From positions 62,001 to 126,000 of the forward strand of contig JADKBS010000028.1 of assembly GCA_016714985.1 (NCBI GenBank): DNA of 64,000 nt, in the 5' to 3' direction. Below the pieces are notes generated by a model. That model was not told where the DNA came from. It saw only the letters and a program-made list of their open reading frames with translations, and did not search any database. This document shows, in pieces, positions 1 through 8,023 of this stretch. The first letter of the stretch is position 1, and every line of letters starts with the position of its first letter. This DNA comes from Saprospiraceae bacterium. Its GTDB lineage: Bacteria; Bacteroidota; Bacteroidia; Chitinophagales; Saprospiraceae. The position numbers and the translations under genes were made by a program.

Positions 1-323
1 CAAAGGCAGATAACGCCCCGGAAGAACTTCGACGGCTTGTGACGCAGCGAGAACAGCGCCCGCCAAGCGGAAAAATAGCGCCCTGGCCTACTTACCGCCA
101 CCCGCAAGTGCTGCCACAAGGCGGCGGGCGTGAACGGCACTTCTGGCAGCGGTTGGTATTTGCTTCGCAATTTCTGCTCGTTGGGCGAAAGGTCGGTGCG
201 CTCAGCCATGTCCCGTGCGGCAATGGTCATGGGCACACCGAGTTCATTCAGCTCGGTCAGCTCGCGGGTCACGAAGTTCTGCGACCACTCGAAAAGGCGG
301 TTTACGATGACTATTACGTGCAT
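1..323 (-). CDS. glycosyltransferase family 4 N-terminus (partial, cut by window edge)
   Basis: Reading leftward from an ATG at 323-321 there is an open frame of 107 codons that runs off the window without a stop. It starts MHVIVIVNRLFEWSQNF and continues with VTRELTELNELGVPMTIAAR. This is the usual start of GT-B, family 4-like glycosyltransferases: a hydrophobic strand, then the F-x-x-x-E-L-x-x-L-x-x-x-G pattern of the first helix, then a second strand. These enzymes build surface polysaccharide or lipopolysaccharide from nucleotide sugars. The donor-binding C-terminal half lies outside, so donor and acceptor cannot be judged. It is the last visible gene of a minus-strand run nadD, glycosylase, glycosyltransferase. 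Confidence 0.72.
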   Translation of the reverse strand, partial: MHVIVIVNRLFEWSQNFVTRELTELNELGVPMTIAARDMAERTDLSPNEQKLRSKYQPLPEVPFTPAALWQHLRVAVSRPGRYFSAWRALFSLRHKPSKFFRGVICL

Positions 324-350
324 TAGTGAAGATTACTGTGAGAAAGTTTG

Positions 351-472
351 CAATTCGACAGTTGGCAGTTGGCAGTCAGTTCGACAGTTGTTTAGTCAGT
401 GCCAGCTGAACGGCAAAAGACTTCAAGACTATTTGGCTGCACACTGGCTGCCAACTGCCAACTGTCGAACTG
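351..472. repeat. intergenic word hairpin, GGCAGTT family
   Basis: The arms 351-380 and 443-472 are reverse complements at about 28 of 30 positions. Each arm is a degenerate tandem repeat of GACAGTTGGCAGTT-like units. It fills the spacer between two co-directional minus-strand genes. The block 371-397 recurs exactly, all 27 bases, at 15592-15618. Confidence 0.85.
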
Positions 473-477
473 CATAC

Positions 478-1086
478 TCACTTCGCCGGACTCGTCCAAG
501 CCGACTCCTTAATGCGAAAACGCCACGGCCACGCTGCACACTCCCCTGCATACGCCACGCCGACCCGTGGGCTGGCGATTATATTTTCTTCCAAAATGAC
601 TTCGCCACGGTCTTCGAGCCAAATGGGGCCAGTGGGGTCGAACAGGCTATGGCCGCTTTGAGAAGTATGGATTCCAAGTGCTTGCGTGAGCGCACCGGGG
701 CCAGCGGTCAGCTTGGGGTGCGGCTTGTCCATGCCACGTCTTTTTAGCATAAATTCCACATTGTCAATGGGTTCGATGGCCCGAACAAGCACGGCATGAG
801 CCATGCCCGCTGGCCCTGTCACCACATTGAACAAATGATGGATGCCGTAGCAAAGATAGATATATGCCCGGCCTCCTTCGGCGAACATGACCTCGGTACG
901 GGCGGTGCGGCGGTTGCCGAAGGCATGGCAGGCTCGATCGTCGGGCGCACGGTAGGCTTCCGTCTCAACGATTTTGCCCGCCGATATTTGCCTATCGAAA
1001 TGGGTAACGAGGTACTTGCCGAGCAGGTCTTTGGCGACTTGCACCACATCGTCTCTTAAATAAAATGAATTGGGGAGAACGGTCAT
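478..1086 (-). CDS. DNA-3-methyladenine glycosylase (AAG/MPG family)
   Basis: 202 aa, full length for the family. It removes alkylated purines such as 3-methyladenine from DNA, the first step of base excision repair. The active-site strand VETEAY is at residues 40-45, with E43 matching the catalytic glutamate (human Glu125). Y45 and H54 match the pocket residues Tyr127 and His136 with the same 9-residue spacing. GGRAYIYLCYG near 71-81 and the TAGPGALTQALGI segment are also characteristic. The start is one base after the nadD stop, so both are almost certainly on one transcript. Nothing seems missing. The family identification is firm; the substrate range is inferred from the family. Confidence 0.93.
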   Translation of the reverse strand: MTVLPNSFYLRDDVVQVAKDLLGKYLVTHFDRQISAGKIVETEAYRAPDDRACHAFGNRRTARTEVMFAEGGRAYIYLCYGIHHLFNVVTGPAGMAHAVLVRAIEPIDNVEFMLKRRGMDKPHPKLTAGPGALTQALGIHTSQSGHSLFDPTGPIWLEDRGEVILEENIIASPRVGVAYAGECAAWPWRFRIKESAWTSPAK

Positions 1087-1087
1087 C

Positions 1088-1678
1088 TCAGTCCTTTATC
1101 AGCAGTTTTATATAAAAATTGCCCAACTCCAAATACTGGAACACCGCATCTGGCAAAAGGTACCGCACTGACTTCCCCTCCTTGATGCACTGCCGGATAT
1201 AGGTGGCTGAGATGTCGAGCATGGGTGCTTCGAAATGTTTGACATTGGGGTAGTTGCCATATTCACCGAGGTCGTAGTTGGGGCGCTTGTAGAGGTAGAT
1301 TTCGTAGTCCCGCAGAAGTATCTCGTAGTTCTTCCACTTGTTGATGGTAGCGAGGTTGTCGCCGCCCATGATGAGGGTGAACTGCTTGTCGGGATGTTTT
1401 TCCTTCAAATAAGCAAGCGTGTCAATGGTGTAGGAAGGCTTCGGTAAAGTGAACTCCACGTTGGATGCCCGTAGCAGTGGGTTATCGCCGATGCCAAGTT
1501 GCACTAGGTGCAGGCGGTCATGGTCCTTGGCGAGGCCGCTCTTGGGTTTCAGTGGGTTGTGCGGACTTACGACCATCCAGACTTGTTGCAGGTCGGTGTG
1601 CGTGGCCATGTAGTTGGCGATAATCATGTGCCCCACATGAACGGGATTGAAGGAACCGAAGAACAAACCTATCTTCAC
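1088..1678 (-). CDS. nadD: nicotinate-nucleotide adenylyltransferase
   Basis: 196 aa. It joins ATP and nicotinate mononucleotide to give deamido-NAD, in NAD synthesis. The nucleotidyltransferase motif GSFNPVHVGH is at residues 8-17 and the second ATP-binding motif ISATYIR lies near residue 157. TIDTLAYLKEKHP and LIMGGDNLATINKW are typical of NadD. The start appears to be GTG: the preceding codons carry no ATG in a sensible position, and the GTG codon puts MKIGLFFGSFNP at the N-terminus as in homologues. The downstream gene, a DNA glycosylase, follows after one base. No biosynthetic partner of NAD is adjacent. Confidence 0.95.
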   Translation of the reverse strand: MKIGLFFGSFNPVHVGHMIIANYMATHTDLQQVWMVVSPHNPLKPKSGLAKDHDRLHLVQLGIGDNPLLRASNVEFTLPKPSYTIDTLAYLKEKHPDKQFTLIMGGDNLATINKWKNYEILLRDYEIYLYKRPNYDLGEYGNYPNVKHFEAPMLDISATYIRQCIKEGKSVRYLLPDAVFQYLELGNFYIKLLIKD

Positions 1679-1869
1679 TTTTAGAAGGGTTGAATGATTG
1701 AATGAAAGAGGGATTGAATTAGAGGGGGATTAAATATTGAAGGGCAAAGATGAAAATCAGCAGGGAAAATGCGGATTTTGCTTTACTTTGCCCCGCTTTT
1801 CAAACTGCAAACATAGCAGTTTCCTTTCCCTGCCGAACATAACAGAACAACAACGAATCAGAATTAACT

Positions 1870-2859
1870 ATGACGAATACGAGATCAGCCATTACTGGAG
1901 TACATGCCTACGTGCCTGACTACGTGCTGACGAATGCGGAATTGGAAAAATTGGTGGAAACCAATGACGAGTGGATTGTGACCCGCACAGGCATACGGGA
2001 ACGCCACATCCTCAAGGGAGAGGGCCTAGCCACTTCCTACCTTGGCGAACAAGCTGTCCGTGGCCTTTTGGAGAAAACGGGCACCAACCCCGAAGAAGTG
2101 GAACTGCTCATCTGCGCCACCGTCACGCCCGACATGATGTTCCCCGATACTGCCAATCTAATCGCCTACCGCACGGGCATGAAGAACGCCTTCACCTTCG
2201 ACCTGAGCGCCGCCTGCTCTGGCTTCCTTTTTGCCCTTACTACCGGGGCGAAGTACATCGAATCGGGCCTATACAAAAAAGTGATCGTGGTGGGGGCTGA
2301 TAAGATGTCCTCCATTGTGGACTATACCGACCGGGCCACCTGTATCCTCTTCGGCGATGCAGGTGGTGCTGTGCTTTTGGAGCCTTCCAATGATGGCAAC
2401 GGCATCATGGACGCCGTGCTTCATTCGGATGGCAGCGGCGCCGAAAACCTCTACCAAAAGGCCGGTGGCTCCCTCAAACCTGCCAGCCACGAGACGGTGG
2501 ATGCCAAAGAACATTTTGCCTATCAGAATGGCCGCCCCGTTTACAAAGCGGCCGTATCAGGTATGTCGGGCGTGGTGAAGGAAGTGATGCAACGCAATGG
2601 CCTCAGTGCCGACGACGTTGCGTGGGTGGTGCCGCACCAGGCCAACCTGCGCATCCTCGAGTCGGTGGCCAGCATGGCCGATTTTCCGATGGAAAAAGTA
2701 ATGGTGAACATACACAAATACGGCAACACGACCGCCGCAACACTCCCCCTTTGCCTTTGGGAATGGGAAAGCCAACTGAAAAAAGGCGACAACATCATCC
2801 TGACCGCCTTTGGCGGCGGCTATACTTGGGGAGCTATTTTGGTGAAATGGGCTTACTGA
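1870..2859 (+). CDS. fabH: 3-oxoacyl-ACP synthase III (KAS III)
   Basis: 329 aa. It condenses acetyl-CoA or a branched acyl-CoA with malonyl-ACP to start fatty acid synthesis in the cytosol. The thiolase-fold triad is visible: Cys116 in DLSAACSGF, His256 in VPHQAN and Asn286 in KYGNTTAA. The N-terminal TNDEWIVTRTGIRERH segment is diagnostic. It heads the order fabH, efp, accB, accC, so initiation (FabH) and malonyl-CoA supply (AccBC) lie together, as is common in Bacteroidota. A TTACTTTG sequence at 1781-1788 upstream resembles the -7 element with one mismatch. Confidence 0.96.
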   Translation: MTNTRSAITGVHAYVPDYVLTNAELEKLVETNDEWIVTRTGIRERHILKGEGLATSYLGEQAVRGLLEKTGTNPEEVELLICATVTPDMMFPDTANLIAYRTGMKNAFTFDLSAACSGFLFALTTGAKYIESGLYKKVIVVGADKMSSIVDYTDRATCILFGDAGGAVLLEPSNDGNGIMDAVLHSDGSGAENLYQKAGGSLKPASHETVDAKEHFAYQNGRPVYKAAVSGMSGVVKEVMQRNGLSADDVAWVVPHQANLRILESVASMADFPMEKVMVNIHKYGNTTAATLPLCLWEWESQLKKGDNIILTAFGGGYTWGAILVKWAY

Positions 2860-2942
2860 TTATTGTTGAATTGTTGAAATTGCTTGATTGTTAAAGGTGA
2901 TTGCAACAATCCCAACAATCAAACAACCCCAACAATCAATCA
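2858..2942. repeat. intergenic word hairpin, TTGATTGTT family
   Basis: The left arm (about 2858-2892) is built from TGATTGTTGAAATTG-like units and the right arm (about 2904-2942) from CAACAATCAAACAATC-like units, giving an imperfect hairpin. It occupies most of the spacer between fabH and the efp promoter. The same words occur at 38845-38870, 39001-39050 and 43875-43900. Confidence 0.65.
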
Positions 2943-2948
2943 ATTGGT

Positions 2949-2956
2949 TAACTTTG
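2949..2956 (+). promoter_or_regulatory. putative -7 element for efp
   Basis: TAACTTTG matches the Bacteroidota -7 consensus TAnnTTTG exactly and lies 55 bases before the efp start, just after the spacer hairpin. No clear TTTG -33 box stands 19-21 bases upstream, so the assignment rests on the -7 element alone. Confidence 0.45.
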
Positions 2957-3010
2957 CGCCTCTTTTTGAAAACCCATTTATTTTTTCATCATTTAATTTA
3001 AGAAAATCCA

Positions 3011-3571
3011 ATGGCAGATACTTCCGATATCCGAAACGGCCTGTGCATGGAGATTGACAGCGACATCTGGTCGGTGGTCGAGTTCCAGCACGTAAAGCCC
3101 GGCAAAGGCCCCGCCTTCGTGCGTACCAAGCTGAAATCCCTGACCAAAGGCAAAGTGGTTGACCGCACTTGGCCATCCGGCCATGCCATCACCGAAATCA
3201 GGGTGGAGCGCCGCAAATTCCAGTACCTTTATGAGGACGACATGGGGTATAACTTCATGAACACGGACGACTACGAACAGGTCGCCTTGGCCGAAGCCCT
3301 CATCGCAAGCCCAAAACTGCTGAAAGAAGGCATGGTGGTGGACGTACTGTTCAACTCCGCCAACGACAGCCCGTTGAGCCTTGAGATGCCGCCCATGGTC
3401 GTGGTGGAAATCACCTACACTGAGCCGGGCATCAAGGGCGATACCGCCACCAATACCTACAAGCCCGCCACCGTTGACACGGGCGCCGAGGTGCGTGTAC
3501 CACTTTTCATCAACACAGGTGAAAAGATCAAAGTGGACACGACCACGGGCGAGTACATGGGACGTGCATAA
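3011..3571 (+). CDS. efp: translation elongation factor P
   Basis: 186 aa, the family's usual length. EF-P binds ribosomes stalled on polyproline stretches and promotes peptide-bond formation. The loop residue that is often modified is seen as K32 in KPGKGPAF. Three beta-barrel domains follow: KVVDRTWPSGHAI, then the central RKFQYLYEDDMGYNFM segment, then the C-terminal domain with ATVDTGAEVRVPLFIN near 155-170. The position between fabH and accB agrees with the conserved order in Bacteroidota. No modification gene such as epmA is visible in the window. Confidence 0.96.
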   Translation: MADTSDIRNGLCMEIDSDIWSVVEFQHVKPGKGPAFVRTKLKSLTKGKVVDRTWPSGHAITEIRVERRKFQYLYEDDMGYNFMNTDDYEQVALAEALIASPKLLKEGMVVDVLFNSANDSPLSLEMPPMVVVEITYTEPGIKGDTATNTYKPATVDTGAEVRVPLFINTGEKIKVDTTTGEYMGRA

Positions 3572-3580
3572 TTAAGCGTT

Positions 3581-3640
3581 TAGGAGGTTTGGAAGGTATA
3601 AAGAGGCACATCTAAACCTCTCAAACTTCTAAACCTCCTA
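3581..3640. repeat. intergenic word hairpin, AGGAGGTTT family
   Basis: TAGGAGGTTTGGAAGGT at 3581-3597 is nearly the reverse complement of ACTTCTAAACCTCCTA at 3625-3640. It fills the efp-accB spacer. The AGGAGGTTT word also occurs four times in tandem at 7919-7953. Confidence 0.7.
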
Positions 3641-3663
3641 CATCTTCAAATAAAACGAAGAAT

Positions 3664-4197
3664 ATGACTTTTCAGGAAATCCAGGAGCTAATCCGGCTCC
3701 TTAACAAGTCAAACATGGCCGAATTCAAGTTGGAGGAAGGCGACTTCAAGCTCTCCATTCGCACGGCCTTATATCGTGATACCAAAGGGGCACAGTTGGT
3801 TTCGACGCCAATGCCAATTGCAACGCCAATAGTTGGCACCCCACCTCCAGTAAGCGCGCTACTTGCTGCGTCTGCCCCAGCCCCAATAACAGAGGCACCT
3901 GCCCCTGCACCGGCTGCGGAGGCACCTGCCAAGCCAGCAGCCCCATCTGGGCAAGGCTACAAAGAAATCAAGTCACCCATGGTGGGCACCTTCTACCGTT
4001 CCGCCAACCCCGAGAAGCCATCCTACGCTGAAGTAGGGCAGAAGGTAAAGAAGGGCGACGTGGTGTGCATCATCGAGGCCATGAAGCTGTTCAATGAAAT
4101 TGAAAGCGAAATCAGCGGTACCATCGTCAAGGTGATGATTGACAATGCACAGCCGGTCGAGTACGACCAAGCGCTTTTCCTCGTAGAGCCTGATTAA
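3664..4197 (+). CDS. accB: acetyl-CoA carboxylase biotin carboxyl carrier protein
   Basis: 177 aa. It carries the biotin that shuttles carboxylate between biotin carboxylase and carboxyltransferase during malonyl-CoA synthesis. The biotinyl domain is C-terminal (about 98-177), with the biotin attachment motif EAMKLFNEIE placing the modified lysine at K141. An N-terminal helical segment (1-40) and a linker rich in Ala and Pro (about 48-95) complete the AccB layout. It is followed by accC, with a word hairpin in the 87-nt spacer. The carboxyltransferase genes accA and accD are not in the window. Confidence 0.96.
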   Translation: MTFQEIQELIRLLNKSNMAEFKLEEGDFKLSIRTALYRDTKGAQLVSTPMPIATPIVGTPPPVSALLAASAPAPITEAPAPAPAAEAPAKPAAPSGQGYKEIKSPMVGTFYRSANPEKPSYAEVGQKVKKGDVVCIIEAMKLFNEIESEISGTIVKVMIDNAQPVEYDQALFLVEPD

Positions 4198-4201
4198 TAT
4201 T

Positions 4202-4279
4202 CAGGGATGAGGGATGAAGGATGAAGGATGAACAGTGTTCGTGTGCCCCTCATCCCTCATCCCTCACCCCTCATACCTG
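4202..4279. repeat. intergenic word hairpin, GGGATGA family
   Basis: About four GGGATGA/AGGATGA units at 4203-4231 face three to four TCATCCC units at 4251-4275. The hairpin covers nearly the whole accB-accC spacer and ends five bases before the accC ATG. The same word is used at 5636-5698 and 37123-37193. Confidence 0.85.
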
Positions 4280-4284
4280 AATTT

Positions 4285-5631
4285 ATGTTCGACAAAGTTC
4301 TAATAGCCAACCGTGGTGAAATAGCCTTGCGGGTCATCCGCACCTGCCGGGAAATGGGCATCAAGACTGTTGCCATCTATTCCACCGCCGATGCCGAGAG
4401 CCTGCACGTCCGTTTTGCCGACGAGGCCGTTTGCATCGGCCCCCCTGCCTCCAAGGATTCTTACCTGAACATACCCCGCATCATGGCTGCAGCAGAAATC
4501 ACCAATGCCGATGCCATCCACCCTGGCTACGGATTTTTGGCGGAGAATGCCGATTTTGCCGAAATATGCGGTGAATATGGCATCAAATTCATTGGGCCTA
4601 CACCGATGCAAATCCGCATGATGGGCGATAAAATCACCGCAAAATCAACCATGATTGCGGCTGGCGTACCGGTCATTCCTGGCTCCGGCGGCTTGATCAA
4701 TGATGTGAAAGAAGGTATCGGCATGGCCAAAGAAATCGGCTACCCTGTCATCATCAAGGCAACGGCAGGCGGCGGCGGCAAGGGCATGCGCATCATCTGG
4801 GACGAGGCCAGCTTCGAGGGCCAGTGGAACATGGCCCGCAACGAGGCTAAAGCTGCCTTCGGCAACGACGGCATTTACATCGAAAAATACATCGAAGAAC
4901 CCCGCCACATCGAAATACAAATAGCGGGCGACCAATATGGTACCGTCTGCCACTTGAGCGAGCGGGAGTGCAGCATCCAGCGCCGCCACCAGAAGTTGGT
5001 GGAGGAAAGCCCTTCGCCGTTCATGACCCCCGAACTTCGCCAGAAAATGGGTGATGCTGCCATCAAGGCAGGTGAGGCCATCAACTACGAAGGCGTGGGC
5101 ACCATTGAGTTCCTCGTGGACAAGTACCGCAACTTCTATTTCATGGAAATGAACACCCGCATTCAGGTGGAGCATACCGTGACGGAGGAGGTGATTGACC
5201 ACGACCTCATCAAGGAGCAAATAAAGATTGCAATGGGCGAAAAGATTTCTGGCAAAAATTACATCCCGGAAATGCACGCCATTGAGTGCCGCATCAACGC
5301 CGAGGACGTTTACAAGGACTTCCGCCCGTCGCCCGGAAAGATTGTGTCGCTACATACCGCAAAAGGACATGGCGTACGGGTGGACACGCACGTGTACGCA
5401 GGCTATACCATCCCGCCTTATTACGACTCCATGATTGCGAAGCTCATCTGCCGTGCCCGCACCCGTGAAGAATGCATCACGAAGATGGAGCGAGCCTTGG
5501 AGGAGTTCATTGTGGAGGGTGTCAAGACGACCATCCCATTCCACAAAAAACTGATGAAGGACGAACGCTTCCGTTCGGGCAATTTCCACACAGGCTTTTT
5601 GAACGATTTTGAACTCGGCACAGAAGACTGA
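4285..5631 (+). CDS. accC: acetyl-CoA carboxylase biotin carboxylase subunit
   Basis: 448 aa from the ATG at 4285. It carboxylates the biotin of AccB using ATP and bicarbonate. It starts MFDKVLIANRGEIALRV, the standard AccC N-terminus. An in-frame ATG at 4228 lies inside the spacer hairpin and would add 19 residues of repeat-derived peptide, so it is rejected. The biotin carboxylase N-terminal domain is at 1-115, the ATP-grasp domain with the glycine loop GGGGKGMRI near 163-171, then EMNTRIQVEHTVTE near 288-301 containing catalytic Glu and Arg, and the C-terminal domain to 448. The length is normal. Confidence 0.96.
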   Translation: MFDKVLIANRGEIALRVIRTCREMGIKTVAIYSTADAESLHVRFADEAVCIGPPASKDSYLNIPRIMAAAEITNADAIHPGYGFLAENADFAEICGEYGIKFIGPTPMQIRMMGDKITAKSTMIAAGVPVIPGSGGLINDVKEGIGMAKEIGYPVIIKATAGGGGKGMRIIWDEASFEGQWNMARNEAKAAFGNDGIYIEKYIEEPRHIEIQIAGDQYGTVCHLSERECSIQRRHQKLVEESPSPFMTPELRQKMGDAAIKAGEAINYEGVGTIEFLVDKYRNFYFMEMNTRIQVEHTVTEEVIDHDLIKEQIKIAMGEKISGKNYIPEMHAIECRINAEDVYKDFRPSPGKIVSLHTAKGHGVRVDTHVYAGYTIPPYYDSMIAKLICRARTREECITKMERALEEFIVEGVKTTIPFHKKLMKDERFRSGNFHTGFLNDFELGTED

Positions 5632-5635
5632 GAAT

Positions 5636-5698
5636 AGGGATGAGGAACAAGGGATGAACACGAAGCATCTCATCCCTTATTCCTCGTCCCTCATCCCT
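5636..5698. repeat. intergenic word hairpin, GGGATGA family
   Basis: AGGGATGAGGAACAAGGG at 5636-5653 and following bases pair with the TCATCCCT and TCCTCGTCCC units at 5670-5698. It fills the 71-nt accC-pcm spacer and stops four bases before the pcm ATG. Confidence 0.8.
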
Positions 5699-5702
5699 TA
5701 CA

Positions 5703-6356
5703 ATGAGAGACGACTCCTACCGCCATAAGGGTCTCCGGCGCAAGTTGGTGGATTCCCTTCGGAAAAAAGGCATCACCGACGAACGGGTGCTTGCCGCCAT
5801 GGAGGCCGTTCCCCGCCATTTTTTCCTCGACAGCGCCTTTGCCGACCTCGCCTACGAAGACAAGGCATTGCCCATTGACCGGGAGCAAACCATTTCGCAA
5901 CCTTATACCGTTGCCTTCCAGACCCAATTGCTCAACGTGCTAAAGCGTGACCGGATACTCGAAATTGGCACCGGTTCTGGCTATCAGGCCGCTATTTTGA
6001 GCAAAATAGAGGCAAGGGTCTTTACTGTGGAACGGCAAGAGGCGCTTTACCACAAGGCACAAAAATTATTGGCCGAACTTGGCTTCAGCAACGTCCGCTG
6101 CTATTACCGGGATGGCACAAAGGGGATGCGGGAATTCGCCCCGTATGACAAAATCATCGTGACGGCCGGTGCGCTCGAAGTACCAAAAATTCTACTAGAC
6201 CAGCTCAAAATAGGCGGCATTATGGTCATACCCGTGGGCACTCGTTCCCAGAAAATGCTCCGCATCACCAAGTTGGCAGACGACGAGTTCCAAGAGGAAG
6301 ACTTCGGTGATTTTCGTTTCGTGCCATTTGTAGGAGGAGTGGAAAATGATAAGTGA
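5703..6356 (+). CDS. pcm: protein-L-isoaspartate O-methyltransferase
   Basis: 217 aa. It methylates L-isoaspartyl residues in aged proteins using S-adenosylmethionine, the first step of their repair. Seen: VPRHFFLDSAFADLAYED at residues 36-53, the substrate segment EQTISQPYTV at 61-70, and SAM motif I EIGTGSGYQ at 87-95. GGIMVIPVGTRSQ near 180 is also typical. It is the last gene of the fabH-led run, ending about 50 bases before a probable -7 element for the next unit. No survival gene (surE) is next to it. Confidence 0.93.
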   Translation: MRDDSYRHKGLRRKLVDSLRKKGITDERVLAAMEAVPRHFFLDSAFADLAYEDKALPIDREQTISQPYTVAFQTQLLNVLKRDRILEIGTGSGYQAAILSKIEARVFTVERQEALYHKAQKLLAELGFSNVRCYYRDGTKGMREFAPYDKIIVTAGALEVPKILLDQLKIGGIMVIPVGTRSQKMLRITKLADDEFQEEDFGDFRFVPFVGGVENDK

Positions 6357-6404
6357 GAAATGCCCGCCCGCACCTTCCACCTTACAATTGTCGTTAACCT
6401 TGCC

Positions 6405-6412
6405 TAACTTTG
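6405..6412 (+). promoter_or_regulatory. putative -7 element for the E2 gene
   Basis: TAACTTTG matches TAnnTTTG and is followed by GC. It lies 130 bases before the E2 start, so a 5' leader of about 120 nt is implied. No exact -33 box is seen at the right spacing. Confidence 0.45.
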
Positions 6413-6541
6413 CACCCTGATTTTTTCCTAACCAATTTTACAAAACAGCTGGTAAATGGTTAAAGACTGAAATACTGGCTTGGCAATACGCCAAAGTTAC
6501 AATATTCATCATTCTACCATTTATCGTTCATTATTAATAAC

Positions 6542-7927
6542 ATGGCACAGGTAGAACTTATCATGCCCAAAATGGGCGAAAGCATCATAGAGGCCACCAT
6601 CCTGCGGTGGGCTAAGAAAGTGGGTGACCGTGTGGAACAGGACGAGACCATACTCGAAATTGCTACCGACAAGGTGGACTCAGAAGTGCCATCCCCCACT
6701 GCCGGTGTCATTGCCCAGTTGCTTTTTAAGGAAAATGACGTGGTGCCTGTCGGCAAGGCCATCGCCATCATTGCCACCGAAGGTGAAGCATTAGCTGCCA
6801 AACCATCCCCGGCCTTGAAGGAAGAACCCGCACCAGCATCCAACGGAAGCGGCAATGGACAATATTCCAATGGTGCGGCGGGCCATGCCATGCCTGCGCC
6901 TACCGAAGCAATGCCTGCCGCAGCGGTTGCTGCGGAGGCTGCAACAGTTGTAAGTGGCCGTTTCTACTCGCCCTTGGTGAAAAACATTGCGAAAGCAGAA
7001 AATATAAGCACAGCAGAACTGGAGCGCATTGCTGGCACTGGCCAAGCAGGCCGAGTGACCAAGCAGGATATCCTCGCCTATGTCGGAAATCGCACGGCTT
7101 CAGTTGACCCCACGGGGTCAAGCAGTTCGACACTGGTCAGTGGGCTGTCAGTGCCTGCACCTTCAGTAGCTCCTGTCCAGCCAGTTGGCAGTGCCCCCCA
7201 ATCCGCAATCCGCAATCCGAATACCGAAATCATAGAGATGGACAGGATGCGCAAGCTCATCGCTGACCATATGGTAATGTCGAAGCACACCTCGCCGCAC
7301 GTGACCAGTTTCGTGGAGGTAGACGTGACGGAACTCGTGAATTGGCGGGAGCGCAACAAGGCTGTTTTTGAGAAAAAATACGGTGAGAAAATCACCTTCA
7401 CGCCTATATTCGTGGAGGCCATCGCCAAGGCCATCAACGACTATCCGATGGTCAACATCTCGGTGGACGGCAACAAAATAATCGTAAAAAAAGACGTGAA
7501 CATCGGCATGGCCACGGCATTGCCTTCGGGCAACCTCATTGTGCCCGTTATCAAAGGGGCGAACATGATGAACCTCGTCGGCCTTACCAAAATCGTAAAC
7601 GACCTCGCCGGCCGTGCCCGCCAAGGCAAGCTCAAACCAGAGGAAATCCAAGACGGCACCTTCACCCTGACCAACGTCGGTACTTTTGGCAACGTGATGG
7701 GCACGCCCATCATCAACCAGCCACAAGTGGCCATCTTAGCGGCTGGAGCCATCCGCAAGAAGCCTGCGGTGGTGGAGACACCCTACGGCGACCTCATTGC
7801 CGTGCGGCAACTCATGTTCCTTAGCCTCAGCTACGATCACAGGGTGGTGGACGGGGCACTTGGCGGCTCCTTCCTGCGCCGGGTAGGCGATTACCTGGAG
7901 CAGTTTGATGGGAAAAGGGAGGTTTAG
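6542..7927 (+). CDS. 2-oxo acid dehydrogenase E2 component (dihydrolipoamide acyltransferase)
   Basis: 461 aa. It forms the core of a 2-oxo acid dehydrogenase complex and moves the acyl group from lipoamide to CoA. Domains: an N-terminal lipoyl domain (1-78) with lipoylated K44 in EIATDKVDSEVP; a linker rich in Ala, Pro and Gly; an E1/E3-binding domain (about 142-180) with SPLVKNIAKAENIS and GRVTKQDILAYV; and the catalytic domain (about 230-455) ending with the active-site motif SYDHRVVDGALGG. No E1 or E3 gene is adjacent. The sequence most resembles the branched-chain type to my eye, but pyruvate or 2-oxoglutarate cannot be excluded. Confidence 0.92.
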   Translation: MAQVELIMPKMGESIIEATILRWAKKVGDRVEQDETILEIATDKVDSEVPSPTAGVIAQLLFKENDVVPVGKAIAIIATEGEALAAKPSPALKEEPAPASNGSGNGQYSNGAAGHAMPAPTEAMPAAAVAAEAATVVSGRFYSPLVKNIAKAENISTAELERIAGTGQAGRVTKQDILAYVGNRTASVDPTGSSSSTLVSGLSVPAPSVAPVQPVGSAPQSAIRNPNTEIIEMDRMRKLIADHMVMSKHTSPHVTSFVEVDVTELVNWRERNKAVFEKKYGEKITFTPIFVEAIAKAINDYPMVNISVDGNKIIVKKDVNIGMATALPSGNLIVPVIKGANMMNLVGLTKIVNDLAGRARQGKLKPEEIQDGTFTLTNVGTFGNVMGTPIINQPQVAILAAGAIRKKPAVVETPYGDLIAVRQLMFLSLSYDHRVVDGALGGSFLRRVGDYLEQFDGKREV

Positions 7928-8005
7928 GAGGTTTAGGAGGTTTAGGAGGTTTATAAGGTATGAGGTATGAGGGGTATGGATGTATGAGGTTGGAAGGTAT
8001 GAACA
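7919..8005. repeat. unpaired tandem word repeat (AGGAGGTTT, GGTATGA)
   Basis: Four copies of AGGAGGTTT at about 7919-7953 overlap the E2 stop codon. Several GGTATGA-like units run to 8005. Unlike the other spacer repeats, no complementary right arm is present before lspA, so this looks like a half element. Confidence 0.7.
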
Positions 8006-8023
8006 CAAACCATTTGTGAACCT

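Noticed and set aside
351..472. Tandem words in spacers as CRISPR arrays
   Set aside because: The units are 7-14 bases, contiguous and inverted within each locus. There are no regular spacers and no cas genes.
4228..4284. Upstream start for accC
   Set aside because: It lies in the repeat hairpin and would add a peptide of repeat-derived residues absent from AccC proteins. The same holds for upstream starts of glyA, smpB, yceI and the FAD oxidase.
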